From: Longibacter sp051155795
GTDB lineage: Bacteria; Bacteroidota; Rhodothermia; Rhodothermales; Salinibacteraceae
Reading direction: 5' to 3'
DNA length: 40,250 bases
Assembly: GCF_051155795.1 (NCBI RefSeq)
Contig: NZ_DAXETW010000154.1
Span: 1-40,250, forward strand
Shown: piece after piece, positions 25,022 to 32,952 of the stretch
Numbering within the stretch: position 1 is the first letter of the stretch
Layout of the letters: each line of letters starts with the position of its first letter
Made by a program: the position numbers and the translations under genes
Notes under the pieces: model-generated
Told to the model about the DNA's origin: nothing
Database searches by the model: none
The model's input: the letters and a program-made list of their open reading frames with translations, nothing else

Positions 25022-26569
25022 ATGTTCGTCCCCTCTGTGCTGCTGAAGCAGCTTTACACGTTCGGCAGCCTCGAGAATACCGACCGAGGCGTTCAGTTCT
25101 CCATCAAAAACCGCCTGAAGGATGCGACCCTTACAGAGCTGATCAGCGTGTCGATCAACGGCGCGACCGTTCCGTCCGGAGAGGTCGAACTGTACCTCGG
25201 GGATGGGAAGGTCTACACACCGCAGACCATTTCGAAGGAGAACCCGGTCGATTTTCCTCTACGGCGCACGCTTCACGTTCGGACAACGAGCGTCTCACAC
25301 CTGGATACCGGCAAGCACCAGATCGAGATCTCGTTTCGAGCCAAACCCTTCGGCAAGCTCAGCTTTTCCGTCGAAGACGCGATCACCGAAGGGGAGGATG
25401 AAATCGTTCGCATCCCCCGAAACGAACAGGACGACTACAGCGAAGAGGCGATTCGGACGCGTCAGCAGTGGGTCGAGGAGAAGACGGGCACGTCGCTGGA
25501 GCATACGCCCGTGTATTCGATCGATCCGGAGACCACGCGTGGCAACTGCGAGCACTTCACGGGCGTGGCACAGATTCCGCTCGGCGTCGCCGGACCGCTG
25601 ACGGTGAACGGGGAGAATGCGCAGGGCGACTACATCATTCCGATGGCGACGACGGAAGGTACGCTCGTCGCGTCCTACAACCGGGGCATCAAAGTCTGTA
25701 ACCTGGCGGGCGGTGTGAAAGCCACCGTCGTGAACGACGCCATGCAACGGGCGCCTGTCTTCGTGTTTCGGGACGCGCGGGAAGCCCGCGACTTCACCCG
25801 GTGGGTGGACGAACACATCGACCGCATTCGGGAGGAAGCCGAGGCGACGTCGAGCGTGGCAGAGCTCATTTACATCGACAACTACCTGTCGAACCGGTTT
25901 GCCTACCTGCGATTCAATTACCGAACCGGCGATGCGGCGGGGCAGAACATGGTGGGCCGTGCCACCTTCGCCGCGTGCGGTTGGATCATCGACCACTATC
26001 CGGAGCCGATCCAGCACTTCTACCTCGAGTCCAACTTCGCAACCGATAAGAAAGCATCTCAGGTGAACGTGATGCGGACGCGAGGAAAGCGAGTGACGGC
26101 CGAGGCGACCATTCCGCGAAAGGCGCTGATCCAGCACATGCGCGTGGAACCGGAGAGCCTGCACTACCACTGGAACGTCGCAACGGTCGGTGCCTTCCTG
26201 TCGGGCGCCAACAACAACGGGGCGCACTCACCCAACGCGATCACGGCCATGTTCATCGCCACCGGTCAGGATGTGGCGAACGTGTCCGAGTCGTCGGCGG
26301 CTGTGTTGTACACGGAGATCACCGAGGACGGAGACCTCTACATCTCGCTCACCATCCCGTCGCTGATCGTCGCCACCTACGGCGGCGGCACCGGCCTCGC
26401 TACGCAGCGCGAATGCTTGGAGATGATGAACTGCTACGGGAAGGGGAAGGTGAACAAGTTAGCGGAGATCGTCGCCAGCGTTGCTCTCGCAGGTGAGCTG
26501 AGCCTGGGCTCGGCCATCTCCTCCTCCGACTGGGTCTCCTCCCACGAAACATACGGGCGGAATCGGTAG
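25022..26569 (+). CDS. Hydroxymethylglutaryl-CoA reductase with N-terminal beta domain
   Basis: HMG-CoA reductase makes mevalonate, the committed step of the mevalonate isoprenoid pathway. The catalytic domain occupies about residues 135-515: IPLGVAGPL (185-193), catalytic Glu212 in MATTEGTLVAS, Lys343 in TDKKAS, Asp417 in GQDVANVSES, and His508 near the end. All four are the expected active-site residues, and the layout (NADPH type) is class I-like. Residues 1-125 are an extra Gly/Thr/Leu-rich beta-strand domain (FGSLENTDRGVQFSIKNR to FRAKPFGKLSFSVEDA) not found in the human enzyme; its role is unknown. No other mevalonate gene is in the window. The spacer from the ArsA gene is 148 bases. 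Confidence 0.93.
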   Translation: MFVPSVLLKQLYTFGSLENTDRGVQFSIKNRLKDATLTELISVSINGATVPSGEVELYLGDGKVYTPQTISKENPVDFPLRRTLHVRTTSVSHLDTGKHQIEISFRAKPFGKLSFSVEDAITEGEDEIVRIPRNEQDDYSEEAIRTRQQWVEEKTGTSLEHTPVYSIDPETTRGNCEHFTGVAQIPLGVAGPLTVNGENAQGDYIIPMATTEGTLVASYNRGIKVCNLAGGVKATVVNDAMQRAPVFVFRDAREARDFTRWVDEHIDRIREEAEATSSVAELIYIDNYLSNRFAYLRFNYRTGDAAGQNMVGRATFAACGWIIDHYPEPIQHFYLESNFATDKKASQVNVMRTRGKRVTAEATIPRKALIQHMRVEPESLHYHWNVATVGAFLSGANNNGAHSPNAITAMFIATGQDVANVSESSAAVLYTEITEDGDLYISLTIPSLIVATYGGGTGLATQRECLEMMNCYGKGKVNKLAEIVASVALAGELSLGSAISSSDWVSSHETYGRNR

Positions 26570-26582
26570 GGAGAGGGCTACC

Positions 26583-26610
26583 GGTTCAGGGTTCAGGGTT
26601 CAGGGTTCAA
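26583..26610. repeat. Four tandem GGTTCAG heptamers
   Basis: GGTTCAG occurs at 26583, 26590 and 26597, with a fourth copy GGTTCAA at 26604. Such short tandem heptamers occur in intergenic regions of some bacteria. The array starts 14 bases after the HMG-CoA reductase stop. Confidence 0.85.
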
Positions 26611-26660
26611 GGTTTGTGTCATCCAGACGGTGGCTGGGGCTGCGGATGGCGCGTTCCATA

Positions 26661-26727
26661 CTCAATCCTCTATTCCCAGTCCTCAGTTCCCAGTCCTCAA
26701 TTCCGAATTCCCAACCTCAATCCCTCC
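26661..26727. repeat. Degenerate CTCAATCC/TTCCCAGTCC repeat tract
   Basis: Imperfect units (CTCAATCC, TCTATTCCCAGTCC, TCAGTTCCCAGTCC, TCAATTCCGAATTCCC, CTCAATCCC) follow each other. The reverse complement of the 2244-2279 repeat shares CTCAATCC and CCTCAATTC with it. It is probably a dispersed intergenic repeat family. Confidence 0.6.
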
Positions 26728-26946
26728 CTGGCGGGCGTCATTGCGGCGGTGACGTGAAGGCGTCGCGAACAATGCGTGTGATGAGCGCCTTCAGACGGCC
26801 ATCGCCTCGGGTCGTGTTGCGTCCACGCAATCGGAATGATAGATTGCGGTCTTGATAACGGAGCGGACCCGCGCGACGATGTTGTGCGCTTTGTCCGGCT
26901 CTGCGCACACGTTTGCGTCGCTTGTTGCATCACTCTGGTTCTGTTT

Positions 26947-28461
26947 ATGGTCGCCGCCCTTGAGGTCGTCATTCCCGCGTTGTACGCGATCTCCATTGCT
27001 GTTCTCGTCGTTTACGGAGGCAACCTACTCTGGCTCGCCGTTTTCCACGCCCGAGACCAGCAACTCGTCGACGGACCGGTCCCGGACCCGAACGAGCTTC
27101 CCGAGCCGGACGACTCGTGGCCGGTCGTCACCATTCAACTCCCGCTCTACAACGAAGCCGCCGTCGCGGAGCGCTTGATTGACGCCTGCGCACGCATCGA
27201 TTATCCCCGGCGCAAACTCGAGATCCAGGTTCTGGATGACTCCACGGACGACACCGTCAACGTCGTGGAAAAGCGCGTGTCCTACTGGCAGGACCGCGGA
27301 CTGGACATCGTTCACATCCACCGAACCGACCGGACCGGCTACAAGGCCGGCGCCCTCGAAAACGGTATTCGCCTTGCCCGAGGCGACTATGTCGCGGTGT
27401 TCGACGCGGACTTTCTCCCGCAGCCGGAATTCCTCCGGCAGATGATGCCTAAGTTTTTTGAGGACGAGAACCTTGGCATGGTCCAGGCACGCTGGGGACA
27501 CATCAACCAGGAGCATTCCCTTCTCACGCAGGTCCAGGCCTTTGGGCTCGACGCACACTTCGCGATCGAGCAGCACGTTCGCCAGCGGAGCGGCTGCTTC
27601 ATGAACTTTAACGGCACCGCGGGCATCTGGAAACGGGAATGCATCCAGGATGCGGGCGGGTGGCAGCACGATACCCTTACGGAGGACCTCGACCTCAGCT
27701 ACCGCGCGCAACTGAATGGATGGCGATTCGAGTACGTGCCGACGGTAGAGGTGCCGGCCGAACTCCCCGCCGACATGAATGCCCTCCGCACACAACAATT
27801 CCGGTGGACCAAAGGGGCGGTCGAAACCGCGCTTAAGATGACCGGCCGGCTCTGGCGGTCGACCGAGCCCCTCCGCGTCAAACTCGAGGGAACGCTCCAC
27901 CTCTCCGCGCACTTCGCGTTCCCGTTTATTCTGCTGGCGGCCCTCACGCACGCCCCGCTTCTCGTCCTCAAGAACTTCGGGTACGGGCCGGGCGAAACCT
28001 ACTTTGGCGTGATGGGCCTCGGCCTGATCGGGTTCGCCGGGTTCTTTCTGGCCCAGCTCTTTGCCCAGCGCGCCCTGTACCCGGACTGGAGTCGGCGCGT
28101 TCGGCTCTTCCCCGCGTTCATGGCCGGGTCGATGGGACTCGCGCTTTCCAACACGAAAGCCCTCTGGCAGGCTCTCCGAGGCAAGAAGACAGCGTTCATC
28201 CGTACGCCGAAATACGGAGACACGGGAAGCGACAACTGGTGGAATAGCCGGTACGCGATATCTGACATCCCCCGCGTCATCTGGGGCGAGGCCCTGCTCG
28301 CCATGTACTGCACGATCGGCCTCGGCGCCACCATCGTCCTCGGGGAATGGGCGGCGATCCCCTTCCAGGCGCTCTTCGCCGCGGGCTTCGTGATGGTGAC
28401 GGTCTCCAATGTCCAGCAGGTCCGGACCGTCCGACAGGCCACACCTGCGCCTGCGACCTGA
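26947..28461 (+). CDS. Membrane glycosyltransferase family 2 (cellulose-synthase-like)
   Basis: The 504-residue protein has an N-terminal transmembrane helix (IPALYAISIAVLVVYGGNLLWLAV), then a GT2 catalytic domain: VTIQLPLYNEAAVAERL, VLDDSTDDT, the metal-binding DxD in AVFDADFLPQ, LTEDLDLSYRAQ (catalytic base), and the QQFRW acceptor motif (RTQQFRWTKGA). Three or four more membrane helices follow (FPFILLAALTHAPLLV, LIGFAGFFLAQLF, TIGLGATIVLGEW). This places it among processive beta-glycan synthase-like enzymes of the CslA/beta-mannan synthase type, acting at the cytoplasmic membrane; its product is unknown. I chose ATG 26947, as the 37 codons upstream (frame start 26836) hold five Cys and do not resemble the family. 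No polymer-export genes adjoin it. Confidence 0.87.
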   Translation: MVAALEVVIPALYAISIAVLVVYGGNLLWLAVFHARDQQLVDGPVPDPNELPEPDDSWPVVTIQLPLYNEAAVAERLIDACARIDYPRRKLEIQVLDDSTDDTVNVVEKRVSYWQDRGLDIVHIHRTDRTGYKAGALENGIRLARGDYVAVFDADFLPQPEFLRQMMPKFFEDENLGMVQARWGHINQEHSLLTQVQAFGLDAHFAIEQHVRQRSGCFMNFNGTAGIWKRECIQDAGGWQHDTLTEDLDLSYRAQLNGWRFEYVPTVEVPAELPADMNALRTQQFRWTKGAVETALKMTGRLWRSTEPLRVKLEGTLHLSAHFAFPFILLAALTHAPLLVLKNFGYGPGETYFGVMGLGLIGFAGFFLAQLFAQRALYPDWSRRVRLFPAFMAGSMGLALSNTKALWQALRGKKTAFIRTPKYGDTGSDNWWNSRYAISDIPRVIWGEALLAMYCTIGLGATIVLGEWAAIPFQALFAAGFVMVTVSNVQQVRTVRQATPAPAT

Positions 28462-28699
28462 GAAACGCGACCGCGGGACCCCGCATTCTCGACGGCATCA
28501 TCCCGGACAGATGCCCGTACGGTCTATCCCGTCATGCACAATAGCCGGCGGAGTTGCGCAAATTTACGATGCTTCGACACCGCACCGCCGTGCAGCCACT
28601 TTCAAATGCGGCCCGTTCATCGTAGGTTGCTCCGATGCGGGAATATGCGCACGTTCCGGCTTCAGTGATCCGCCGCCTGTACCCCCCCGACGACGTCTT

Positions 28700-30406
28700 A
28701 TGTCCGTTCCTGATATTCAGCACGCTCTCGAACTCCTGCGTCAGCGGGACGTCGACGCCGCGATTTCCACGCTGGAGCGGAAGGTGGAGGAGCTTCCCGC
28801 CCACCTGACCGCCCACGTGCTGCTGGCGCGGGCCTACGAGGCGAACCAGAACTGGGATCGGGCGCTTCGGTCGTGGGAGAACGCGCATTTCCTGATGCCG
28901 AACAGCCCGATCGTCCAGGCCGGGAAGGAACGGGTGATCGAAAAGATCGAGACGACGGAGGCATCCTCCGAGGATGCAGGTGATGGCAACGCGCCCTCCG
29001 CGCAGACAGCCTCTTCCTCCCGGGGCGACGCCTCGCCCACGTCCACCCCCCCGAAACCTTCCGCATCGGCTGAGTCGACGTCACACGAGAACACGCCGCC
29101 GCAGACCACGTCGCCTGAGGACCTGGCTGAACAGACCTCACCACCCACGCCGGCCGGGCCCGATCCCGCTCAAGACACCGGCGAGCCATCGGATCACGAG
29201 GCTGCAAACCCGGTTGCCCAGCAGGCCCAGGCGCTGCTGTCCGGCACGCCGACCGAATCCTCGGATGACGCAGATGGGGCGGACCAGCACTCGGCAGAAC
29301 CTGATTCAACACCGTCCGCCGCCCATCAGAGCCGACAGAAGCCGGCGGACCCCTCCCCGGACACGACCGCCTCTACGCCGGAGATTCGCGCGTCTCGGAG
29401 CCCGGATACGACGAGCTACCGCCCGGACACGGCCATCATCGACGCTGCAGCCTCCCTGCTTTCCCGCAAACCCACGCCGGTTGCCGACGACCCCGACGAT
29501 CCCGACGTTGCGGCGCAGGAGCAACCCCAACGCACCGAGGACGGCGGGCCCAGCCGTGCGGACCAGACGACGTCAGATGAGACGGCGGCGACGGGAGCCG
29601 AAAGCTTCATCCCGGACTTCGCTGCCCGCCAGACCGGCTCAACGGAGGACACGCATGACGACGCACCGGACGCAGAGCCGCAGGAATCGGACTCGCCGTC
29701 GTCGGTTGATGCGGATGAAGGACTCCTGGACTCGCCGTTTCTCGACCGGACCGGTTCAGCAGACACCACGGAGGAAACAGACCCACCGGAGACATCTGCC
29801 TCCGACAAGAATCGCGGCGAGGACGCCGCTCAAGCACCGTCGACGGATTCAGCAGACGACGATGCGGACGCGTCGGTGCAGATTCCCTCCCCGGACGACC
29901 TCATGCCGTCGGATACCGACCTCGACACCTTTTCCGATGGCGGTGATTCCGATGGCGGTGACGACGCAGGGGATGGCCTGTCAGAACTCGAACAACTCCG
30001 GCAATCCGCCGAACGCGAAGCACGTAGCGGTGGCGCTCGCGCCGGGATATCGGGACCGGACCTCTCGTCCGAAACCGAAGATTCGGTCGACCCCGACGAT
30101 ACGATTGGAGACCTTGACCGCTTGATCCAGGATCTTGAGTCGGCACGTATCGATCCCAAACCCGATCTCGACGACCTGCCCGAGCCGGACCTCGAGGACG
30201 ATGTCGAGGATCTCGTCTCCGAAACGCTGGCGCGGATTTATGCAGCCCAGTCCCAGTATCGCGAGGCGGCACGTATTTACGTCAAGCTTGCGTCGCAGGA
30301 GCCCGCGAACGCTCGCGCGCACCTGGAGAATGCGGCCGAGATGCGCAGAAAAGCGGATGCAAAAGCAGCGGACGACCGGGCCGGCGGGGACGCGTCGGAC
30401 GCTTAG
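28700..30406 (+). CDS. TPR protein with long acidic disordered middle
   Basis: This 568-residue protein has about two TPR-like helix pairs at residues 1-70 (ALELLRQRDVDAAISTLERK, HVLLARAYEANQNWDRALRSW) and another TPR unit at the C-terminus (about 505-550; ETLARIYAAQSQYREAARIY). Between them lie some 420 residues that are overwhelmingly Ser, Thr, Pro, Ala, Asp and Glu, with no hydrophobic core, so intrinsically disordered; many short repeats of SPDT/PDTT-like steps are seen. There is no signal peptide or membrane helix. The product is probably a cytosolic scaffold; TPR proteins of this sort occur in Bacteroidota, but I cannot name a function. It starts 238 bases after the glycosyltransferase and ends 41 bases before anmK, so may share its transcript. 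Confidence 0.82.
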   Translation: MSVPDIQHALELLRQRDVDAAISTLERKVEELPAHLTAHVLLARAYEANQNWDRALRSWENAHFLMPNSPIVQAGKERVIEKIETTEASSEDAGDGNAPSAQTASSSRGDASPTSTPPKPSASAESTSHENTPPQTTSPEDLAEQTSPPTPAGPDPAQDTGEPSDHEAANPVAQQAQALLSGTPTESSDDADGADQHSAEPDSTPSAAHQSRQKPADPSPDTTASTPEIRASRSPDTTSYRPDTAIIDAAASLLSRKPTPVADDPDDPDVAAQEQPQRTEDGGPSRADQTTSDETAATGAESFIPDFAARQTGSTEDTHDDAPDAEPQESDSPSSVDADEGLLDSPFLDRTGSADTTEETDPPETSASDKNRGEDAAQAPSTDSADDDADASVQIPSPDDLMPSDTDLDTFSDGGDSDGGDDAGDGLSELEQLRQSAEREARSGGARAGISGPDLSSETEDSVDPDDTIGDLDRLIQDLESARIDPKPDLDDLPEPDLEDDVEDLVSETLARIYAAQSQYREAARIYVKLASQEPANARAHLENAAEMRRKADAKAADDRAGGDASDA

Positions 30407-30447
30407 CACGGACTCGCTCGGATCTCTCGCTCTTCCCCTCGCGCCTC

Positions 30448-31665
30448 ATGCCTCTGCCCGCACGCTCGTCTCGCGTCGTTGCCGGCCTCATGTCCGGGAC
30501 CTCTCTGGACGGCGTCGATGCTGTTGTCACGCATCTCGTCGGAAGCGGCCGGTCCCTTTCGGTCGATGCGTTGTCCTTCGTTCATCGCCCCTACCCGAAC
30601 GCGCTGCGGGAGCTGATCCTGATGGCGTCGGATGTTGAACGCTCCTCTGTTCGAGACATCGCGCGTCTGAACGCCCGCCTGCCGATCGAGTCGGCCCGCG
30701 CCGTACGAATGGCCGTAGATGCCGCCGGGCTGGAGATGGAAGACCTCGACCTTGTCGGATCGCATGGGCAAACGATCCAGCACCTGCCCGACGCCGCTCC
30801 CGTGGCCGGAGAAGCGGTCCGTGCGACGTATCAGGCGGACGACCCGTCCGCCCTCGCCCAGCGTCTGGGCGTGCCCGTCGTCGGCGATTTCCGGCGTGCC
30901 GACATGGCTCTCGGCGGGCAGGGTGCCCCACTGGCTCCGTACCTCGACGACGTCCTCTTTGCCAGCGAGGAGGAGACGCGGGTGCTGCTCAACCTGGGCG
31001 GCATTTCTAACCTGACACTCCTGCCGGCGGCCGGCCGCACAGAGGACCTTCAGGCCTTCGACACCGGTCCGGCAAACATGGTCATCGACGCACTCGCCGA
31101 CCGCCTGTTCGACGAGCCGTACGACGCAGATGGCATCTACGCGGCGGACGGGTCCCCCGATGCCGACCTGCTGGCCGACCTGCTGATGGGCGACTATTTC
31201 CACCGCCCCCCGCCGAAATCCACCGGTCGGGAGATGTTTGGACCGGGGTACTGCGATACGTTCCTGAAAAAGGGCCGGTCTCGTTCTCTCTCCGACACCG
31301 ACCTGATCGCTACGGCGACCATGCTGACGGCCGCATCGGTGTATCAGGGATACGCCCGCTACGTTCGCCCCAAGCACACAGCGGACGTCGTGTACGCAAG
31401 CGGGGGCGGCGTGCACAACCAGACGTTGATGAGCATGCTCCGCGCGGCCTTCGCCCCGATCCCCGTCCGGCGAACGAGCGATCTCGACGGCGGAGTCGAC
31501 CCGGATGCGAAGGAGGCCGTCCTCTTCGCGGTACTGGCGCACGAGACGGCGAACGGCGTCCCTACCGGCCTGCCGCATGTCACCGGCGCGCGCCTTGCCG
31601 CTGTGCAGGGCGGCCTCTACATGCCCGCTCCGTCGACCACCGTCCGCCACGACGAAGCGGTTTGA
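30448..31665 (+). CDS. anmK: Anhydro-N-acetylmuramic acid kinase AnmK
   Basis: AnmK opens the anhydro ring and phosphorylates 1,6-anhydro-MurNAc released by cell-wall turnover, giving MurNAc-6-phosphate for reuse. The 405-residue protein has the ASKHA-type ATP site at the start (VVAGLMSGTSLDGVDAV, residues 11-27), GSHGQTIQHLPD near 107, DFRRADMALGGQGAPLAP near 150, LNLGGISNLTLLP near 180, FDTGPANMVIDAL near 208, and the C-terminal ASGGGVHN near 315. These are all expected for the family. It follows the TPR gene by 41 bases and precedes thiL by 113 bases. No MurQ etherase gene is present nearby. Confidence 0.95.
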   Translation: MPLPARSSRVVAGLMSGTSLDGVDAVVTHLVGSGRSLSVDALSFVHRPYPNALRELILMASDVERSSVRDIARLNARLPIESARAVRMAVDAAGLEMEDLDLVGSHGQTIQHLPDAAPVAGEAVRATYQADDPSALAQRLGVPVVGDFRRADMALGGQGAPLAPYLDDVLFASEEETRVLLNLGGISNLTLLPAAGRTEDLQAFDTGPANMVIDALADRLFDEPYDADGIYAADGSPDADLLADLLMGDYFHRPPPKSTGREMFGPGYCDTFLKKGRSRSLSDTDLIATATMLTAASVYQGYARYVRPKHTADVVYASGGGVHNQTLMSMLRAAFAPIPVRRTSDLDGGVDPDAKEAVLFAVLAHETANGVPTGLPHVTGARLAAVQGGLYMPAPSTTVRHDEAV

Positions 31666-31778
31666 ACATTGCAACGAGATCCGGGCGGCCGTCAAAACAC
31701 CAGCGAACCGTCGGGGTAGGTATAGTCTGATTACCGCTCTCGTACTGCGACTTCAACCGACCGCACCCCGCCGACTAC

Positions 31779-32897
31779 ATGGACACTCCCGCTGAAAACG
31801 GACCTTCAGCCTCCGACCGCGGCGCCGGCCCGGACATCCACCCGCAGGAAACGGCGATTTCCGAGGTTGGTGAGTTCGGCCTGATCGCGCATCTCCGGGA
31901 TACGCTCGGCGAATCCGACGACGACTCCATCCTGGAGGGTATCGCGGACGACGCAGCGGTCTACCGCGTGTCCGACGAGACGGTGCACGTGGTGACCACG
32001 GACGCGCTGATCGAGGGCGTGCACTTCGACCGCACGTTCATGCCGATGGAGCACCTTGGGTTCAAGGCGATGTCCGTGAACGTTAGCGACGTGGCGGCGA
32101 TGAACGCGCGCCCCCGGTACGCAACCGTTGTGGTCGGCGTCCCGAAGAATGCCTCGGTGGAGGCGATGGGAACGCTCTACCAGGGCATCAAGCAGGCATG
32201 CGATGCCTACGGTATCACCGTCATCGGTGGCGACACGACGGGCGCCCACTCCCTGTCCGTGACCGTCACGGTCATCGGAGAAGCTGCCGAGGATGAGGTC
32301 GTGTACCGGCGCGGCTCGAAACCGGGCGACAAGATCTGCGTCACGGGCGATGTCGGTGCGTCCTACGCCGGCCTCAAGGTGCTTCTGCTCCAGCGTGAAC
32401 AGCTCCAGCAACAGGGGGAAGACTTCCAGCCCCATCTCGACAAGTTCTCGTACGTCATCCGTCGGCACCTGGCCCCACCGGCGCAGCTGCAGGCCGTGCG
32501 CAACTGGAAAGGCGCAGGCTTCCGCCCCTCCTCGCTTATCGACGTGTCCGACGGACTCGCGTCGGAAGTCCATCACCTCTGCGAGGCCAGCGGCACGCGT
32601 GCCCAGCTCTACGAGCCGTCAATCCCGATTTCCCCGCACACGCGCAACGCGGCGACCGAATTCGGAGAGGAGGTGACGGTCTATGCACTGTTCGGCGGGG
32701 AGGACTACGAGCTCGTCTTCACGGCGTCGGAGGAACAGCTTAAGGACCTGGACCCGCAGAGCTTCAACGTCATCGGCGAGATGGAAGCCCCCGAGGAGGA
32801 CACCCCGCGGGTCCAGCTCAAGCAGGCGGACGGGGAAAATGTCCGGGTCCGGCCCGGTGGGTTTGATCACTTCGGTGACGACCAGCCGCAGGGTTGA
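31779..32897 (+). CDS. thiL: Thiamine-monophosphate kinase ThiL
   Basis: ThiL phosphorylates thiamine monophosphate to thiamine diphosphate, the last step of the cofactor's synthesis. The 372-residue protein shows the family order: GEFGLIAHL near residue 30, GIADDAAVYRV near 52, TTDALIEGVHFDRTF near 75, VNVSDVAAMNARP (metal site) near 100, VIGGDTTGAHS near 145, VTGDVGASYAGL near 185, SLIDVSDGLASEVHH near 255, and FGGEDYELVFTA near 310. The first 25 residues are an acidic, family-atypical tail. The 113-base spacer shows no THI-box/TPP riboswitch elements. It converges on the Ser/Thr kinase gene with 55 bases between. Confidence 0.95.
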   Translation: MDTPAENGPSASDRGAGPDIHPQETAISEVGEFGLIAHLRDTLGESDDDSILEGIADDAAVYRVSDETVHVVTTDALIEGVHFDRTFMPMEHLGFKAMSVNVSDVAAMNARPRYATVVVGVPKNASVEAMGTLYQGIKQACDAYGITVIGGDTTGAHSLSVTVTVIGEAAEDEVVYRRGSKPGDKICVTGDVGASYAGLKVLLLQREQLQQQGEDFQPHLDKFSYVIRRHLAPPAQLQAVRNWKGAGFRPSSLIDVSDGLASEVHHLCEASGTRAQLYEPSIPISPHTRNAATEFGEEVTVYALFGGEDYELVFTASEEQLKDLDPQSFNVIGEMEAPEEDTPRVQLKQADGENVRVRPGGFDHFGDDQPQG

Positions 32898-32952
32898 TTC
32901 GTCAGGAGGTCCCTTCGGCCCAGCGTCGGCATAGCGTCCGACATTGGATGCG

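Larger units (their letters stand above)
26570..26946. other. Repeat-bearing spacer between HMG-CoA reductase and GT2 genes (377 bases)
   Basis: No gene is seen before the chosen glycosyltransferase start. The spacer holds a heptamer array (26583-26610) and a degenerate CTCAATCC/CCCAGTCC tract (26661-26727). The stretch 26836-26946 is open in the glycosyltransferase frame but Cys-rich and unlike the family, so I treat it as leader. Confidence 0.55.

Noticed and set aside
26583..26610. CRISPR array
   Set aside because: The units are seven bases in direct tandem with no spacers and no cas genes nearby.
28558..28565. Reverse-strand TAAATTTG match to the Bacteroidota -7 box
   Set aside because: It points into the glycosyltransferase gene antisense and has no gene to serve.
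31666..31778. TPP riboswitch before thiL
   Set aside because: The conserved CTGAGA and ACCTGATCTGG-like elements are absent.
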